A stretch of DNA of 64,000 bases from the NCBI RefSeq assembly GCF_004322395.1, contig NZ_SCTW01000118.1, positions 1 to 64,000 on the forward strand. Direction: 5' to 3'. A model generated the notes under the pieces. The model saw nothing but the letters and a program-made list of their open reading frames with translations, did no database searches and was not told the origin of the DNA. Position numbers and translations under genes: made by a program. Shown here in pieces: positions 45,733-55,992 of the stretch (position 1 is the first letter of the stretch; each line of letters starts with the position of its first letter). The DNA comes from Methylobacter sp. Lineage in GTDB: Bacteria; Pseudomonadota; Gammaproteobacteria; Methylococcales; Methylomonadaceae.

Positions 45733-45905
45733 TCCACGAAAATCACGAAAGGCACGAAAATATTGCATAGGTTCTACTACGGCCAGCGTTACAGCGAGTA
45801 AGTAAATTTTGTTCCGTTCGCCCTGAGCTTGTCGAAGGGCTCACCACGAACCCGGAGCGTGAGGGCAATAACGATGATTTACAGCACATCTCTTTTAGAC
45901 ATTTT
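45733..45905. repeat. Intergenic repeat block between pyrC' and argB
   Basis: GTCCACGAAAATCACGAAAG at the left and ATTTTCGTGGAC at the right form an imperfect inverted pair. Between them is CCTGAGCTTGTCGAAGGGCTC, the dispersed repeat word seen at 12049. A related GTCCACGAAAACCGCAAAGA occurs at about 55061 after purC. Confidence 0.5.
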
Positions 45906-45933
45906 CGTGGACATACATAAAATCAATTAATAA

Positions 45934-46836
<903 letters not shown>

Positions 46837-46852
46837 TTGAGGTTTAGGAATG

Positions 46853-46886
46853 TAGGATGGGTTTCGGCAGCCGAAACCTATCCTGT
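46853..46886. repeat. Palindromic repeat after argB (GTAGGATGGGTTTCGGC)
   Basis: TAGGATGGGTTTCGG and CCGAAACCTATCCT pair with one mismatch around CAG. It is a known style of gammaproteobacterial intergenic palindrome (GTAGGATGGGTT...). It lies 16 bases after the argB stop, before the converging hicA. Confidence 0.6.
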
Positions 46887-46909
46887 ATACTGTGCGTGAT
46901 ATTTGAACT

Positions 46910-47086
46910 TCAATTGCTTAATTTTTTGATGATTGATTTTGCTAGAAAATCATTGATTTCATTATGTCTTGGAACTGGTTGCGATATTTTTGTTTCCTCG
47001 TTTGTGTACCAGTCATGGTTTCCGCCACGTCGTGATAGTTTGCAACCTAGCTCTTCAAGTAATCTTATTAAGTCCCTTCTTTTCAT
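46910..47086 (-). CDS. hicA: HicA-family toxin (mRNA interferase)
   Basis: 58 residues, too short for the track. It reads MKRRDLIRLLEELGCKLSRR then GGNHDWYTNEETKISQPVPR and ends EINDFLAKSIIKKLSN, the HicA double-stranded-RNA-binding-like fold with the catalytic His in GGNHDWY. HicA cuts mRNA when released from HicB. The ATG overlaps the antitoxin stop by one base (TAATG). Antitoxin-first order is the less common arrangement for hicAB. The pair is AT-rich compared with argB, suggesting horizontal gain. Confidence 0.85.
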   Translation of the reverse strand: MKRRDLIRLLEELGCKLSRRGGNHDWYTNEETKISQPVPRHNEINDFLAKSIIKKLSN

Positions 47087-47277
47087 TAAGCTACCAAAAG
47101 CTTTTCAGTTTTTCTGGTATAAGGTATTGATTCGTTTTCCAAGTCTTTAAATAAATCTTTCAAGTTTTCTTGTAATTCCTCTTTTGTCGTTCCTTGTGTT
47201 AAATAATCGGGATATTCGTTTAAGTAGCCCAGGAAAAAATTATCGTCTTTCCAAAATGTATAATTAATTTCTTTCAT
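47086..47277 (-). CDS. hicB: HicB-like antitoxin
   Basis: 63 residues from the ATG at 47277, which has AAAGGTG upstream; the track start is 12 codons earlier and lacks one. It has the HicB partial RNase-H-like fold pattern INYTFWKDDNFFLGYLNEYP followed by TQGTTKEELQENLKDLFKDL. No separate DNA-binding domain is present, so autorepression may be weak or lie elsewhere. It forms a pair with hicA downstream. Confidence 0.82.
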   Translation of the reverse strand: MKEINYTFWKDDNFFLGYLNEYPDYLTQGTTKEELQENLKDLFKDLENESIPYTRKTEKLLVA

Positions 47278-47332
47278 ATTTTCACCTTTGACTTTGTTCA
47301 ATATTCCAGTCAATTAGGGTTCGTAACCTCGG

Positions 47333-48328
47333 TTATTTACCCACCGCAGCCTCAATAAACGGCCTAAACGTCGACCTAATTTCACGCACTTTCTGACTAG
47401 CGCAAAGCTCGGCACCCAGCGACGATTCCCGGCAGTGAATATCCAGGAAAAGCTGCTGTTTTTTGTTTTCATCCTCTATTTTTGAAACCGACAAGCTAAG
47501 ATCGCTGTCGTTTGCAGGCGCGCGGCCCATAATCAATTTGTCGGTATCGGTATCAATCGGTGTCGTGGCATTCGCTTTGATAAAGTCATGTGCGCTTACC
47601 CAAGCTTTGGCGCAAAGCGCATCGGTTTCGCAGGCATACAGACCAATTTCATCGGCAATATTCGTTTGTGCTGTTTTATCAGCCGCTTTTGATGGATCGG
47701 TATTCTCCTGGGTTAAAAATTTAAAGCGCTCAATGTTAGCCTCAAACTCGGCCTTGCTTCGATTCTTTTTTTCGATCTGTTTATTGATTTCAGCATAAGC
47801 GATTTGTATTTGCTCCTCGGTTTGCTTAATTTCGTCCAACAGATTTTTGGGAACTTTTTTGCCGTTACGTTCGAGTTCTGCAGCTTTCTTTTGTTGTGAT
47901 TCCAGTTGGTTTTCTACGCGTTTTAGATTGCCCTGAGCCACATTGCGTTGGGCATCCAACGACTGCATGGTGGCATAAAGGCTGGCCTGCATATCTTCTA
48001 CGTTACGGAAAGTGCTGAGCAGAACCTTATCGTTAGCGGCTTGCTGGGCGATAATTTTTTCTTGGGCTTTTTTCAGGGCATTCAATCGATTAGCGATAGC
48101 CTGCTCTTCCTTGGTTTTTTCCTGTTCGGTAACTTCAACAACCCGGCCCTTCTCGTTTAGCGATTCCCGGCGGTATTGGGAATGTTCCGGCGGTACCTGG
48201 TCGGAGAAAATAGTTTCACCATGCTCATTTACCCATTTGTACATCTTTTTGGCATACGCAGACTGGCTGCAGCATAGGAAAAGGGAACAAGCTAAAAAAA
48301 TACTGACTGAAAAAGATCGTGTTTGCAT
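47333..48328 (-). CDS. DUF4124-domain periplasmic protein
   Basis: 331 residues with a signal peptide (about 5-26, ending AYAK). The DUF4124 domain follows (KKMYKWVNEHGETIFSDQVPPEH, about 27-52), then a long charged coiled coil (about 70-200) rich in Glu, Lys and Gln. The C-terminal part (about 225-331) holds four Cys. DUF4124 is found in many gammaproteobacterial envelope proteins of unknown function. It lies upstream of the hicBA pair on the same strand. Confidence 0.85.
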   Translation of the reverse strand: MQTRSFSVSIFLACSLFLCCSQSAYAKKMYKWVNEHGETIFSDQVPPEHSQYRRESLNEKGRVVEVTEQEKTKEEQAIANRLNALKKAQEKIIAQQAANDKVLLSTFRNVEDMQASLYATMQSLDAQRNVAQGNLKRVENQLESQQKKAAELERNGKKVPKNLLDEIKQTEEQIQIAYAEINKQIEKKNRSKAEFEANIERFKFLTQENTDPSKAADKTAQTNIADEIGLYACETDALCAKAWVSAHDFIKANATTPIDTDTDKLIMGRAPANDSDLSLSVSKIEDENKKQQLFLDIHCRESSLGAELCASQKVREIRSTFRPFIEAAVGK

Positions 48329-48414
48329 GGCTGACTAAATGATTTTTCAAGAAAAATAAATTATATTGTAAAGATGGCGGATAGGAAATTTTATTACTTC
48401 GTCTATCAACACAG

Positions 48415-48717
48415 CTAGAAGGAAATATCAAATTGCAGGGGATGCGGCAGGGATGGCAGTTTTTTGGGCGAATGAATGGCAATGCGTTTTTCCCGCCCGG
48501 ATTCGCCCGAAATGAGTTTACAGGCTGATTTAGGGATTCCAAACTGATCGGCTATAAATGCAATCAGATGCTGATTGGCTTTGCCGTCAATCGGCGCGGC
48601 TTTGATTCTCAGCTTCAGCCGGTCGCCATGCAGTCCTGCCCATTCATCTTTGCTGGCCTTGGGTTGAACATGGATATTCAGCGTCAAAATTCCATGTTCC
48701 CAATGATACCAATTCAA
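48415..48717 (-). CDS. yggU: DUF167 (YggU-like) protein
   Basis: 100 residues with the family core LTLNIHVQPKASKDEWAGLHGDRLKLRIKAAPIDGKANQHLIAFIAD. Small basic cytoplasmic protein of unknown activity, universally associated with yggS, proC and yggT. Its start overlaps yggT by four bases, giving the coupled series proC-yggT-yggU. Confidence 0.92.
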   Translation of the reverse strand: MNWYHWEHGILTLNIHVQPKASKDEWAGLHGDRLKLRIKAAPIDGKANQHLIAFIADQFGIPKSACKLISGESGREKRIAIHSPKKLPSLPHPLQFDISF

Positions 48718-49289
48718 CCGATCAAACTGGCTAATTGATGCAACGGCGGCAGTATGACCATTTTCGCCAGTTGCAAAAACATTAACGCGGCCAAAGGCGA
48801 CAAGTCTATGCCGCCTAGATCAGGAATGAATTTGCGGCACAGGTTAAGCAAGGGCTCGGTCAGACTGTACAAGATAGACGATGCGGCACTAAACGTGCCG
48901 GGATTTATCCAGCTGAGTATAGCCCTGGCAAATACGGCATAGATGAATATATTAATCAGCAACGAAACCAGCTGGGTCAACGATAAAATGGTTAATGCGC
49001 CGATACTGATAGCGACGCTTTTCAGCAGCAATATGGAAAAATCGGCCAGCATTTGCAGAGAAAGCACCAGCACCAGAGAGGACGTATCGATCTTTCCGAC
49101 AGACGGTACGAAGCGGCGCAACAGTCTTAACGGCGGGTGCGTCGCTTTGACCAGAAACTGGGAGATAGGATTGTAAAAATCAGCGCCGCACCATTGCAAT
49201 AAAAAGCGCAGCAGCACCGCCAGAATATAAAGTGAAAACAGCGAATCGATTATAAAAATCGCCGGGTCGGTCATATAGCTCGAATCCAT
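48714..49289 (-). CDS. yggT: YggT-family membrane protein
   Basis: 191 residues with two copies of the YggT domain, each with two membrane helices (about 10-30 and 60-95 in the first; about 105-125 and 155-180 in the second). It carries the FYNPISQFLVKATHPPLRLLRR pattern. Suggested to act in osmotic or ion balance, but not proven. Its start overlaps the proC stop. Confidence 0.92.
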   Translation of the reverse strand: MDSSYMTDPAIFIIDSLFSLYILAVLLRFLLQWCGADFYNPISQFLVKATHPPLRLLRRFVPSVGKIDTSSLVLVLSLQMLADFSILLLKSVAISIGALTILSLTQLVSLLINIFIYAVFARAILSWINPGTFSAASSILYSLTEPLLNLCRKFIPDLGGIDLSPLAALMFLQLAKMVILPPLHQLASLIG

Positions 49290-50116
49290 TATGAATTCTC
49301 CATTTGTTTAGACATTTCGATAGAGCGGTCTCGTGCCGCATGTAATGCTTTTGAAACCAGTCCGGTAAAGCCGTCTTGCTCAAAAGTTTCTATAGCCCGC
49401 TGTGTTGTACCTCCGGGCGAGGTGACACGCTTACGGAGTTGCTCTGGAGATTCGGCCGATTCCAGTGCTATTTTGGCCGCGCCTAGTGCTGTCTGCTGTA
49501 CCAATAAACGTGCGGTTTCTTGATTCAGGCCCAGTTCCAACGCGGCTTTTTCCATAGCCTCCATCAACAGAAAATAATAGGCGGGGCCGCTGCCGGAAAC
49601 GGCGGTTACCGCATCCAGCTCGGCTTCATCTTCGACCCAGAGCGCAATGCCGACCGAACGTAAAATGTTTTCCGCCAAGTCGCATTGCTCATCCGTTACT
49701 TTGCCGTTGGCATGCAATGCGGTAGCGCCGGTCAACACCAGTGCCGGTGTGTTGGGCATGCAGCGTACGATGGCGGCATCAGCACCCAACCAGCGGCTTA
49801 AACTGTTTTGGTTAATGCCGGCGGCGATCGATACCACCAGCGGTTTTTTTTGCTGAATCAGCGCGGCGATACTTTGCGCCACAGCACTCATTGTTTGCGG
49901 CTTGACTGCCAGAACCACGACATCAACCGCATTAATGACGTCGTCATTGTTTGCCGACGTGTTCACGTTTAGCTGTCTTTTAAGGTTTGTCAGTGTGTCC
50001 GGGTTAATATCCGATACCCAAATCTGTTCAGGAGCATGGCCGCTGGCAATCAATCCGCTGATCAGGCTGGACGCCATATTTCCTCCGCCGATAAAGCCTA
50101 TCTTGTTTGTTTTCAT
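49289..50116 (-). CDS. proC: Pyrroline-5-carboxylate reductase
   Basis: 275 residues. It makes proline from pyrroline-5-carboxylate with NAD(P)H. The N terminus KIGFIGGGNMASSLISGL is the nucleotide-binding motif; VVLAVKPQTM, RCMPNTPALV and SGSGPAYYFLLMEAM (about 160-175) follow, and the C-terminal VTSPGGTTQRAIETFE completes the signature. Upstream lies an inserted repeat and the SplB-like/SDR pair rather than yggS. Confidence 0.96.
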   Translation of the reverse strand: MKTNKIGFIGGGNMASSLISGLIASGHAPEQIWVSDINPDTLTNLKRQLNVNTSANNDDVINAVDVVVLAVKPQTMSAVAQSIAALIQQKKPLVVSIAAGINQNSLSRWLGADAAIVRCMPNTPALVLTGATALHANGKVTDEQCDLAENILRSVGIALWVEDEAELDAVTAVSGSGPAYYFLLMEAMEKAALELGLNQETARLLVQQTALGAAKIALESAESPEQLRKRVTSPGGTTQRAIETFEQDGFTGLVSKALHAARDRSIEMSKQMENS

Positions 50117-50247
50117 GATTGTTAATATGTTTGTTGAGTTGAGAGTATTTTACCCTATATAAGGTCAGTGTGATAAATCACAAGGCTTTTGATCTGACAA
50201 GCTGTGCTACAGTACGCGCATCAAACGATAAACCCAACTATTAGAAT

Positions 50248-50337
50248 AGAACGCAGATGACGCTGATAACTATGATAAGCGCAGATAATTCAAGAAAAAT
50301 CTTACTTAATCATAGTTATCAGCGTCATCTGCGTTCC
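50248..50337. repeat. Inverted repeat element (AACGCAGATGACGCTGAT), copy 2
   Basis: AGAACGCAGATGACGCTGAT at the left (50248) is mirrored by ATCAGCGTCATCTGCGTTCC at the right, with CTATGATAAG/CTTA...CATAG extending the stem. Shorter loop than the copy at 42633. It lies immediately before the SplB-like gene, between proC and it. Confidence 0.65.
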
Positions 50338-50348
50338 ATTGTGCCTAT

Positions 50349-51341
50349 ATGATCGAAACCATTTACATCGAAGAAGCCGTCCGGCAACACCCGCGAGTTC
50401 TTGATATTGTCGCGCGGTTTCCGCAAGCCAAGAAAATAACCTGCGGCCGTTACGGCGAAGTATTTAACCCTAAAGCGCAAAATTTCCGCTTGCAAAAGCA
50501 ACAACCGGCCTTGATTCTGGCAGAAAAATATAAGAGCTTTGCGTTACCAGCACCTTTGGGATACGGCATCGGATCAGTAAGAAACTACTACTTTTCGCAC
50601 ATGCTCAACTGTCTGTACGATTGCCGTTATTGTTTTTTGCAGGGCATGTACCAGTCGGCCAACTATGTTCTGTTCGTCAATTACGAGGATTTCCAGCAAG
50701 ACATCCGGCAACTGTGCGCTGAGTCGCCGAATGAAAACCTGCATTTTTTTTCCGGCTACGATTGCGATAGTTTGGCTTTGGAGCCGGTAACCGGCTTTGC
50801 CGAACAGTTTTTGCCGTTTTTTGCAACGCTGCCTAATGCCTGGCTGGAATTAAGAACCAAAAGCACCCAAGTCAGAGGCCTGTTAAATCGAGAGCCGTTG
50901 CCCCGCTGTATTGTGGCGTTCAGCCTGTCGCCGGATGAGATAGCCGAAAAAGTCGAAGCTAAAGCGCCATCGGTGCAGCGCCGTCTGGATGCGTTGTGCA
51001 AGTTGCAGGAACAGGGCTGGCAGATCGGGTTGCGTTTCGATCCGCTGATTTATCAATCCGGCTATCAACAGCAGTACCGGCAGCTATTCGAGCAGGTCTT
51101 TTCCCGAATCGACTTAAACCGGCTGCATTCGGTCAGCCTTGGCGTATTCAGGCTACCGGAGAACTTTTTTAAAAAAGTGCATAAACTTTATCCTGAAGAA
51201 AAACTCTTTGCAGGTCCGCTGGACACACAGCAAGGCATGGTTTCCTACAAGCAGGAACTGGAGCGGGAGATGATGAACTATTGCACCGAGCAGCTTTTAA
51301 ACTACATTCCAGCCGACAGATTTTTCCCATGCACACTGTAA
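50349..51341 (+). CDS. SplB-like radical SAM protein
   Basis: 330 residues of the spore-photoproduct-lyase-like radical SAM family. The 4Fe-4S cluster motif is CLYDCRYCFLQGMY (CxxxCxxC, about 91-104). It is followed by the barrel segments VLFVNYEDF, LHFFSGYDCDSLALEP and WLELRTKSTQVRGL. True SplB repairs spore photoproduct in Bacillus; this organism does not sporulate as far as seen, so the substrate is open and may be another DNA photoproduct or a modified base. It overlaps the SDR gene start by about 13 bases. Confidence 0.85.
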   Translation: MIETIYIEEAVRQHPRVLDIVARFPQAKKITCGRYGEVFNPKAQNFRLQKQQPALILAEKYKSFALPAPLGYGIGSVRNYYFSHMLNCLYDCRYCFLQGMYQSANYVLFVNYEDFQQDIRQLCAESPNENLHFFSGYDCDSLALEPVTGFAEQFLPFFATLPNAWLELRTKSTQVRGLLNREPLPRCIVAFSLSPDEIAEKVEAKAPSVQRRLDALCKLQEQGWQIGLRFDPLIYQSGYQQQYRQLFEQVFSRIDLNRLHSVSLGVFRLPENFFKKVHKLYPEEKLFAGPLDTQQGMVSYKQELEREMMNYCTEQLLNYIPADRFFPCTL

Positions 51342-52051
51342 AACGCACGGTCCTGGTGACAGGAGCCAGTTCCGGCATAGGCCGGGCCATCGCCAGGAAT
51401 TTATTGCAGCAAGGGCACCATGTGATTGGCGTGTCCCGTGATCGCAGCAAGTTTGACCGGCAGATGGATAGCTTCAGTGTCGTACAACTGGACTTAAGCC
51501 GGTTAAACGAACTGCCGCAAAAAATCCGCGAACTGGAGCAAGCCTTCCCCGAAATCGATGCGGTAATTTTTTGCGCCGGACGAGGGCAGTTCGGTTCGGT
51601 GGAAGAATTTTCCTATGCGCAAATCGAGGACCTTATGGCCTTAAATTTTACCAGTCAGGCCTTTTTGGTTAGAGCATTACTGCCTGCTTTAAAGCGCAAA
51701 GATCATGGCGATTTGATTTTTATCGGTTCGGAGGCGGCGTTAAAAGGTAGCCGCAAAGGCGCAATGTACTGTGCCGCCAAGTTTGCGGTGCGCGGCTTTA
51801 CCCAAGCCTTGCGCGAAGAGTGCGGGAAAAGCAATGTGCGGGTCTGCCTGATCAATCCCGGCATGGTTAAAACCGCATTTTTTGAACAATTGTCTTTTGA
51901 GCCGGGCGATCATCAAAGCAACTTTATTGAGCCGGAAGATGTCGCCGAAGCCGTGTCCTACGTGCTTAATTCGCGGGCGCAGATAGTGATCGATGAAATC
52001 AATCTGAGTCCTTTGAATAAGGTCGTGAAATTTAAAAAATTTCCTGAGTAG
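51329..52051 (+). CDS. Short-chain dehydrogenase/reductase
   Basis: About 240 residues. It has the NAD(P)-binding TGASSGIGRAIARNLLQ (TGxxxGIG) and an active-site YCAAKFAVRGFTQAL (YxxxK). GSEAALKGSRKGAM precedes it, and NPGMVKTAFFEQL follows. The ATG at 51329 (MHTVKR) overlaps the SplB-like gene; the track start is too early. Substrate unknown. The pair with the radical SAM gene is an apparent two-gene transcription unit inserted between yggS and proC. Confidence 0.85.
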   Translation: MHTVKRTVLVTGASSGIGRAIARNLLQQGHHVIGVSRDRSKFDRQMDSFSVVQLDLSRLNELPQKIRELEQAFPEIDAVIFCAGRGQFGSVEEFSYAQIEDLMALNFTSQAFLVRALLPALKRKDHGDLIFIGSEAALKGSRKGAMYCAAKFAVRGFTQALREECGKSNVRVCLINPGMVKTAFFEQLSFEPGDHQSNFIEPEDVAEAVSYVLNSRAQIVIDEINLSPLNKVVKFKKFPE

Positions 52052-52171
52052 AGAAGCGTCAGCCAAACAAGTACTGTGCTATCTCGCGTAGGGCTTGCCG
52101 ATATGAGGGTTATTAAGCTTCCTGGATCAAGGCCTTGAAGCACATTAAGCCCCTTACAACGAGAATTTCTG

Positions 52172-52855
52172 TCAGGCATAATTCCGCTCACCAAACAACG
52201 CTGTGCCTATTCGGACGATGGTCGAACCTTCAACTATCGCAGCTTTTAAATCCCCGGTCATGCCGAACGAGAAGGTATCCAGCTCGGGTCGATGCAATTC
52301 TACAACGGCCTGATGCAGGATTTTATAGGGTTGGCGTTGCTGCTCGAAATCCTGTTGCGGAGCTGGAATGGCCATTACGCCGCGCAAGTTCAGATTAGGC
52401 AGCTTGGCGACTTGTTCACACAATTGCGGCAATTCGGCCAGAGTAATGCCGGACTTGCTCGGTTCATCGCTGATATTGACTTGCAAACAAATATTTAATG
52501 GCGGCAAATGAGCTGGGCGCTGAGCGCTCAGGCGCTCGGCTATTTTTAAACTATCGACACTGTGCACCCAATCGAAATGCATCGCTAACGGCTTGGTTTT
52601 ATTGGATTGGATGGGGCCGATAAAGTGCCAGGTAATATCGTAAGCGCCCAGCTCCAGTTGTTTTCTTAATGCTTCCTGCAAATAATTTTCGCCGAAATGA
52701 CGTTGCCCGGCTTGATAGGCGGCGGCAATATCTTCGGCCGGTTTGGTTTTGCTGACGGCTAATAACAGTACCGAGCCGGGTTGGCGGTTGCAGGCAAGTT
52801 CTGCATCGTTGATTTGCGAACGTATTTGTTTGAGTCTTTGAGCTATGGTGGTCAT
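52172..52855 (-). CDS. yggS: YggS/PROSC-type PLP-binding protein
   Basis: 227 residues, a fold-type III PLP protein that keeps pyridoxal phosphate and amino/keto acid levels balanced. VLLLAVSKTKPAEDI (PLP-binding Lys, about 36), HFGENYLQEA, WHFIGPIQSNKTK, DSLKIAERL and FGMTGDLKAAIVEGSTIVRIG are conserved. Divergent from pilT by about 120 bases, as in other gammaproteobacteria. Its usual downstream partner proC is displaced by the inserted SplB-like/SDR pair. Confidence 0.95.
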   Translation of the reverse strand: MTTIAQRLKQIRSQINDAELACNRQPGSVLLLAVSKTKPAEDIAAAYQAGQRHFGENYLQEALRKQLELGAYDITWHFIGPIQSNKTKPLAMHFDWVHSVDSLKIAERLSAQRPAHLPPLNICLQVNISDEPSKSGITLAELPQLCEQVAKLPNLNLRGVMAIPAPQQDFEQQRQPYKILHQAVVELHRPELDTFSFGMTGDLKAAIVEGSTIVRIGTALFGERNYA

Positions 52856-52974
52856 TGGTTATCGATTATTAAGTAACACAATCGGCAAAAACTAACACAA
52901 CACCATACATTCAAAAAACAAAAAGATGAACTATGCTATAAAGATAATTTTATTTTTGTCTTCATGAGGATGTT

Positions 52975-54012
52975 ATGGATATTGCCGAATTACTGGCTTT
53001 TTCAGCTAAAAACAAAGCGTCGGATTTACATTTATCGGCGGGGCTACCGCCTATGATTAGGGTTGATGGCGATATTCGGCGAATCAATATTCCCGCTTTG
53101 GATCATAAGGAAGTGCATGCGCTGATTTATGACATCATGAATGACAAGCAACGTAAAGATTATGAAGAATTTTTGGAAACCGATTTTTCATTTGAGTTAC
53201 CCGGCATCGCCCGGTTTCGTGTTAATGCTTTTAACCAGAATCGTGGCGCAGGCGCTGTATTCAGAACGATTCCATCAACCATATTAAGCTTGGAAGACTT
53301 GAAAGCACCCAAATTCTTTGAAGAGTTATGCCAAAAACCGCGCGGCCTAATTCTGGTTACCGGCCCGACCGGCTCCGGCAAGTCGACTACTTTGGCGGCG
53401 ATGATTAATCATATTAATACCAATGATTATGCGCACATACTTACTGTTGAGGACCCTATCGAATTTGTTCATGAAAGCCAGAAATCCCTGATTAACCAGC
53501 GGGAAGTTCATCGCGATACCCATGGTTTTAATGAAGCGTTGCGCTCGGCATTGCGGGAAGATCCCGATATTATTCTGGTCGGTGAAATGCGCGATCTGGA
53601 AACCATACGATTGGCCATGACTGCCGCTGAAACAGGCCACCTTGTTTTCGGCACATTGCATACGACCTCCGCTGCTAAAACGATAGACCGTATTATTGAC
53701 GTATTTCCTGCTGCCGAAAAAGACATGATTCGGGCCATGTTGTCTGAATCGTTGCAGGCGGTTATTTCACAAACTTTGCTGAAGAAAATCGGCGGCGGCC
53801 GTGTCGCCGCACATGAAATTATGGTCGGTACGGCCGCTATCAGGAACTTGATTCGCGAAGCCAAAGTGGCGCAAATGTATTCTGCGATTCAAACCGGACG
53901 CAAGGACGGCATGCAGACGCTGGATCAAAATATGAAAGAATTAGTTGATAAAGGTCTCATCACTGCAAAAATGGCAATGGAAAAGGCCGTTAATAAGGAT
54001 ATGTTCCGCTAG
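52975..54012 (+). CDS. pilT: Type IV pilus retraction ATPase
   Basis: 345 residues. It powers pilus retraction for twitching motility. It has the N-terminal KASDLHLSAGLPPMIRVDGDI, Walker A GPTGSGKST (about 130-138), the Asp-box LTVEDPIEF, Walker B LREDPDIILVGEMRDLETI, and a His-box THTTSAAKTID. The C-terminal AIRNLIREAK segment (PilT-specific) separates it from PilB and PilU. ATG follows a GAGGA site. Divergent from yggS. Confidence 0.96.
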   Translation: MDIAELLAFSAKNKASDLHLSAGLPPMIRVDGDIRRINIPALDHKEVHALIYDIMNDKQRKDYEEFLETDFSFELPGIARFRVNAFNQNRGAGAVFRTIPSTILSLEDLKAPKFFEELCQKPRGLILVTGPTGSGKSTTLAAMINHINTNDYAHILTVEDPIEFVHESQKSLINQREVHRDTHGFNEALRSALREDPDIILVGEMRDLETIRLAMTAAETGHLVFGTLHTTSAAKTIDRIIDVFPAAEKDMIRAMLSESLQAVISQTLLKKIGGGRVAAHEIMVGTAAIRNLIREAKVAQMYSAIQTGRKDGMQTLDQNMKELVDKGLITAKMAMEKAVNKDMFR

Positions 54013-54141
54013 GATATTCATTCTAAAAAAATTGCACTGGAGCGGTTTTCACATTATTCAACTGCGGTTTTTAGAATTATATGGGCTCCAGAAACGGATA
54101 ATTGGTAAAATCGCCCAATTTAACACCCCCAGCGAGAACTT

Positions 54142-55035
54142 ATGACCGCTCCAGAAGCTCTATACCAATCAACATTGTCGTCTTTAAAGCTCCGCGCTCG
54201 CGGCAAAGTACGGGATATTTACGACATTGACGACAAGCACATGCTGATTGTGACCACTGATCGGCTGTCTGCATTCGATGTTATTTTGCCCGATCCGATT
54301 CCCGGCAAAGGCCGTGTTTTAACCAACGTGTCCAATTTTTGGTTTGAAAAAATGAAACACGTAATGCCTAATCACCTGTCCGATGTTCCGCTGGAACAGG
54401 TCGTGCCCGATGCTACCGAGCGTGCGCAGATTGAAGGCCGCGCTATCGTCGTCAAATTGTTAAAACCGCTGCCTGTTGAAGCGATTGTGCGTGGTTACCT
54501 GATCGGCTCCGGCTGGAAAGATTACCAAAAGTCCGGCGCTGTCTGCGGCATTAAATTGCCCGAAGGATTGCAACAAGCGCAGCAATTACTGGAACCGATC
54601 TATACGCCGTCTACAAAAGCCGAGGTGGATCAGCATGACGAGAATGTTTCTTTTGAAAAAACCGTCGAATTGATGGGGCAGGACTTGGCCGAAAAAGTGC
54701 GCGACGCCAGCCTGAAACTGTACAAGGAAGCCGCTGCCTACGCTAAAGAACGGGGCATTATTATTGCCGACACCAAATTTGAATTCGGTATCGACGATAA
54801 CGGCGTTTTATATTTGATTGATGAGGCGTTGACTCCCGATTCATCGCGCTTTTGGCCTGCGGATCAATATCAGGTAGGCATCAGTCCGCCCAGTTTCGAC
54901 AAGCAATATATCCGTGATTACCTGGAGACACTAGACTGGAATAAAACCGCGCCGGGCCCGCATCTTCCGGCTGAAGTAGCTGAGTATTGCGCGGCGAAAT
55001 ACCGTGAAGCGGAAATCAGGTTAACCCAAGGTTGA
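54142..55035 (+). CDS. purC: SAICAR synthase (phosphoribosylaminoimidazole-succinocarboxamide synthase)
   Basis: 297 residues, the longer bacterial/yeast-like form. It joins aspartate to CAIR with ATP in purine synthesis. [56 protein letters not shown] and [33 protein letters not shown] are conserved. It follows pilT by about 130 bases, and a 240-base spacer with repeat words lies after it. Confidence 0.96.
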   Translation: MTAPEALYQSTLSSLKLRARGKVRDIYDIDDKHMLIVTTDRLSAFDVILPDPIPGKGRVLTNVSNFWFEKMKHVMPNHLSDVPLEQVVPDATERAQIEGRAIVVKLLKPLPVEAIVRGYLIGSGWKDYQKSGAVCGIKLPEGLQQAQQLLEPIYTPSTKAEVDQHDENVSFEKTVELMGQDLAEKVRDASLKLYKEAAAYAKERGIIIADTKFEFGIDDNGVLYLIDEALTPDSSRFWPADQYQVGISPPSFDKQYIRDYLETLDWNKTAPGPHLPAEVAEYCAAKYREAEIRLTQG

Positions 55036-55275
55036 TTTTTAAGCTTAGATAAATCGGCTAGTCCACGAAAACCGCAAAGAACACGAAAATATTCAAACGC
55101 TATAGGCTGAAACGATCCACCCAAGCTTTGTCCTGGGCTTGCCGAAGGAGCAAGAGAACCTCTTCCAGTGAATCCATTAAAACACGACATGTACGGGGAC
55201 TGTTGTGTGCAGCCTAAAGCCACTTGGCTTAACGAGAGAGACCACGATTAAAGCAACCAACCGTTGCATGGACCG

Positions 55276-55992
55276 TTAAAATTCGGCATCATGATAAACA
55301 TTCTGCACGTCGTCCAGATCGTTCAACAGGTCTAAAAATCTTTCAAATACTGCCAGATCATCACCGCTAATAGCCGTGACAGATCTTGGCACAAACTGTA
55401 TTTCGTCCACGTCAAAATCGATCTCGCCTAACGCATCCGCTAAGGCTTGCTTTGCCTTGAAATAGTCGGCCTGGGGTGTGAAAACAGTCACTTTTCCATC
55501 ATCGCTTTCAATATCGGTAACGTCCACATCGGCCGTAAGCAATGCTTCAAGAACAGCGTCCTCGTCATCATTTTTAAATGCCAAGATAGCGGCATGGTCA
55601 AACATGTGGCTGACCGTGCCTTGAGTGCCAATTTTACATTTTGTTTTGGTAAAACATTGGCGCACATCGCCAAAAGTACGGTTAGGGTTATCGGTCAGGC
55701 AGTCGACAATGACCATGCAGCCGCCGGGGCCAAAGCCTTCATAGCGTGCAGGTGCGAAATCTTCGCCGCCTCCGCCCTTAGCTTTGTCGATTGCTTTTTC
55801 AATAACGTGAGTAGGCACCTGGTCTTTCTTGGCGCGCTCAATCAACCCCCGCAGTGCTAGATTTCCAGCAGGGTCAACACCTCCCGATTTAGCACTTACA
55901 TATATTTCGCGGCCATATTTGCTATAGACCTTTGCCTTAGCATCAGACGTTTTGGCCATGGACACTTTACGGTTTTGATAGGCTCTACCCAT
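55276..55992 (-). CDS. YebC/PmpR-family transcription regulator
   Basis: 238 residues. [35 protein letters not shown] is the YeeN-type N terminus, [19 protein letters not shown] and [10 protein letters not shown] the later signatures. This family binds DNA as a regulator; some members act in translation of proline stretches. It lies alone between purC and a long gene-poor segment. The start ATG is at 55992. Confidence 0.92.
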   Translation of the reverse strand: MGRAYQNRKVSMAKTSDAKAKVYSKYGREIYVSAKSGGVDPAGNLALRGLIERAKKDQVPTHVIEKAIDKAKGGGGEDFAPARYEGFGPGGCMVIVDCLTDNPNRTFGDVRQCFTKTKCKIGTQGTVSHMFDHAAILAFKNDDEDAVLEALLTADVDVTDIESDDGKVTVFTPQADYFKAKQALADALGEIDFDVDEIQFVPRSVTAISGDDLAVFERFLDLLNDLDDVQNVYHDAEF

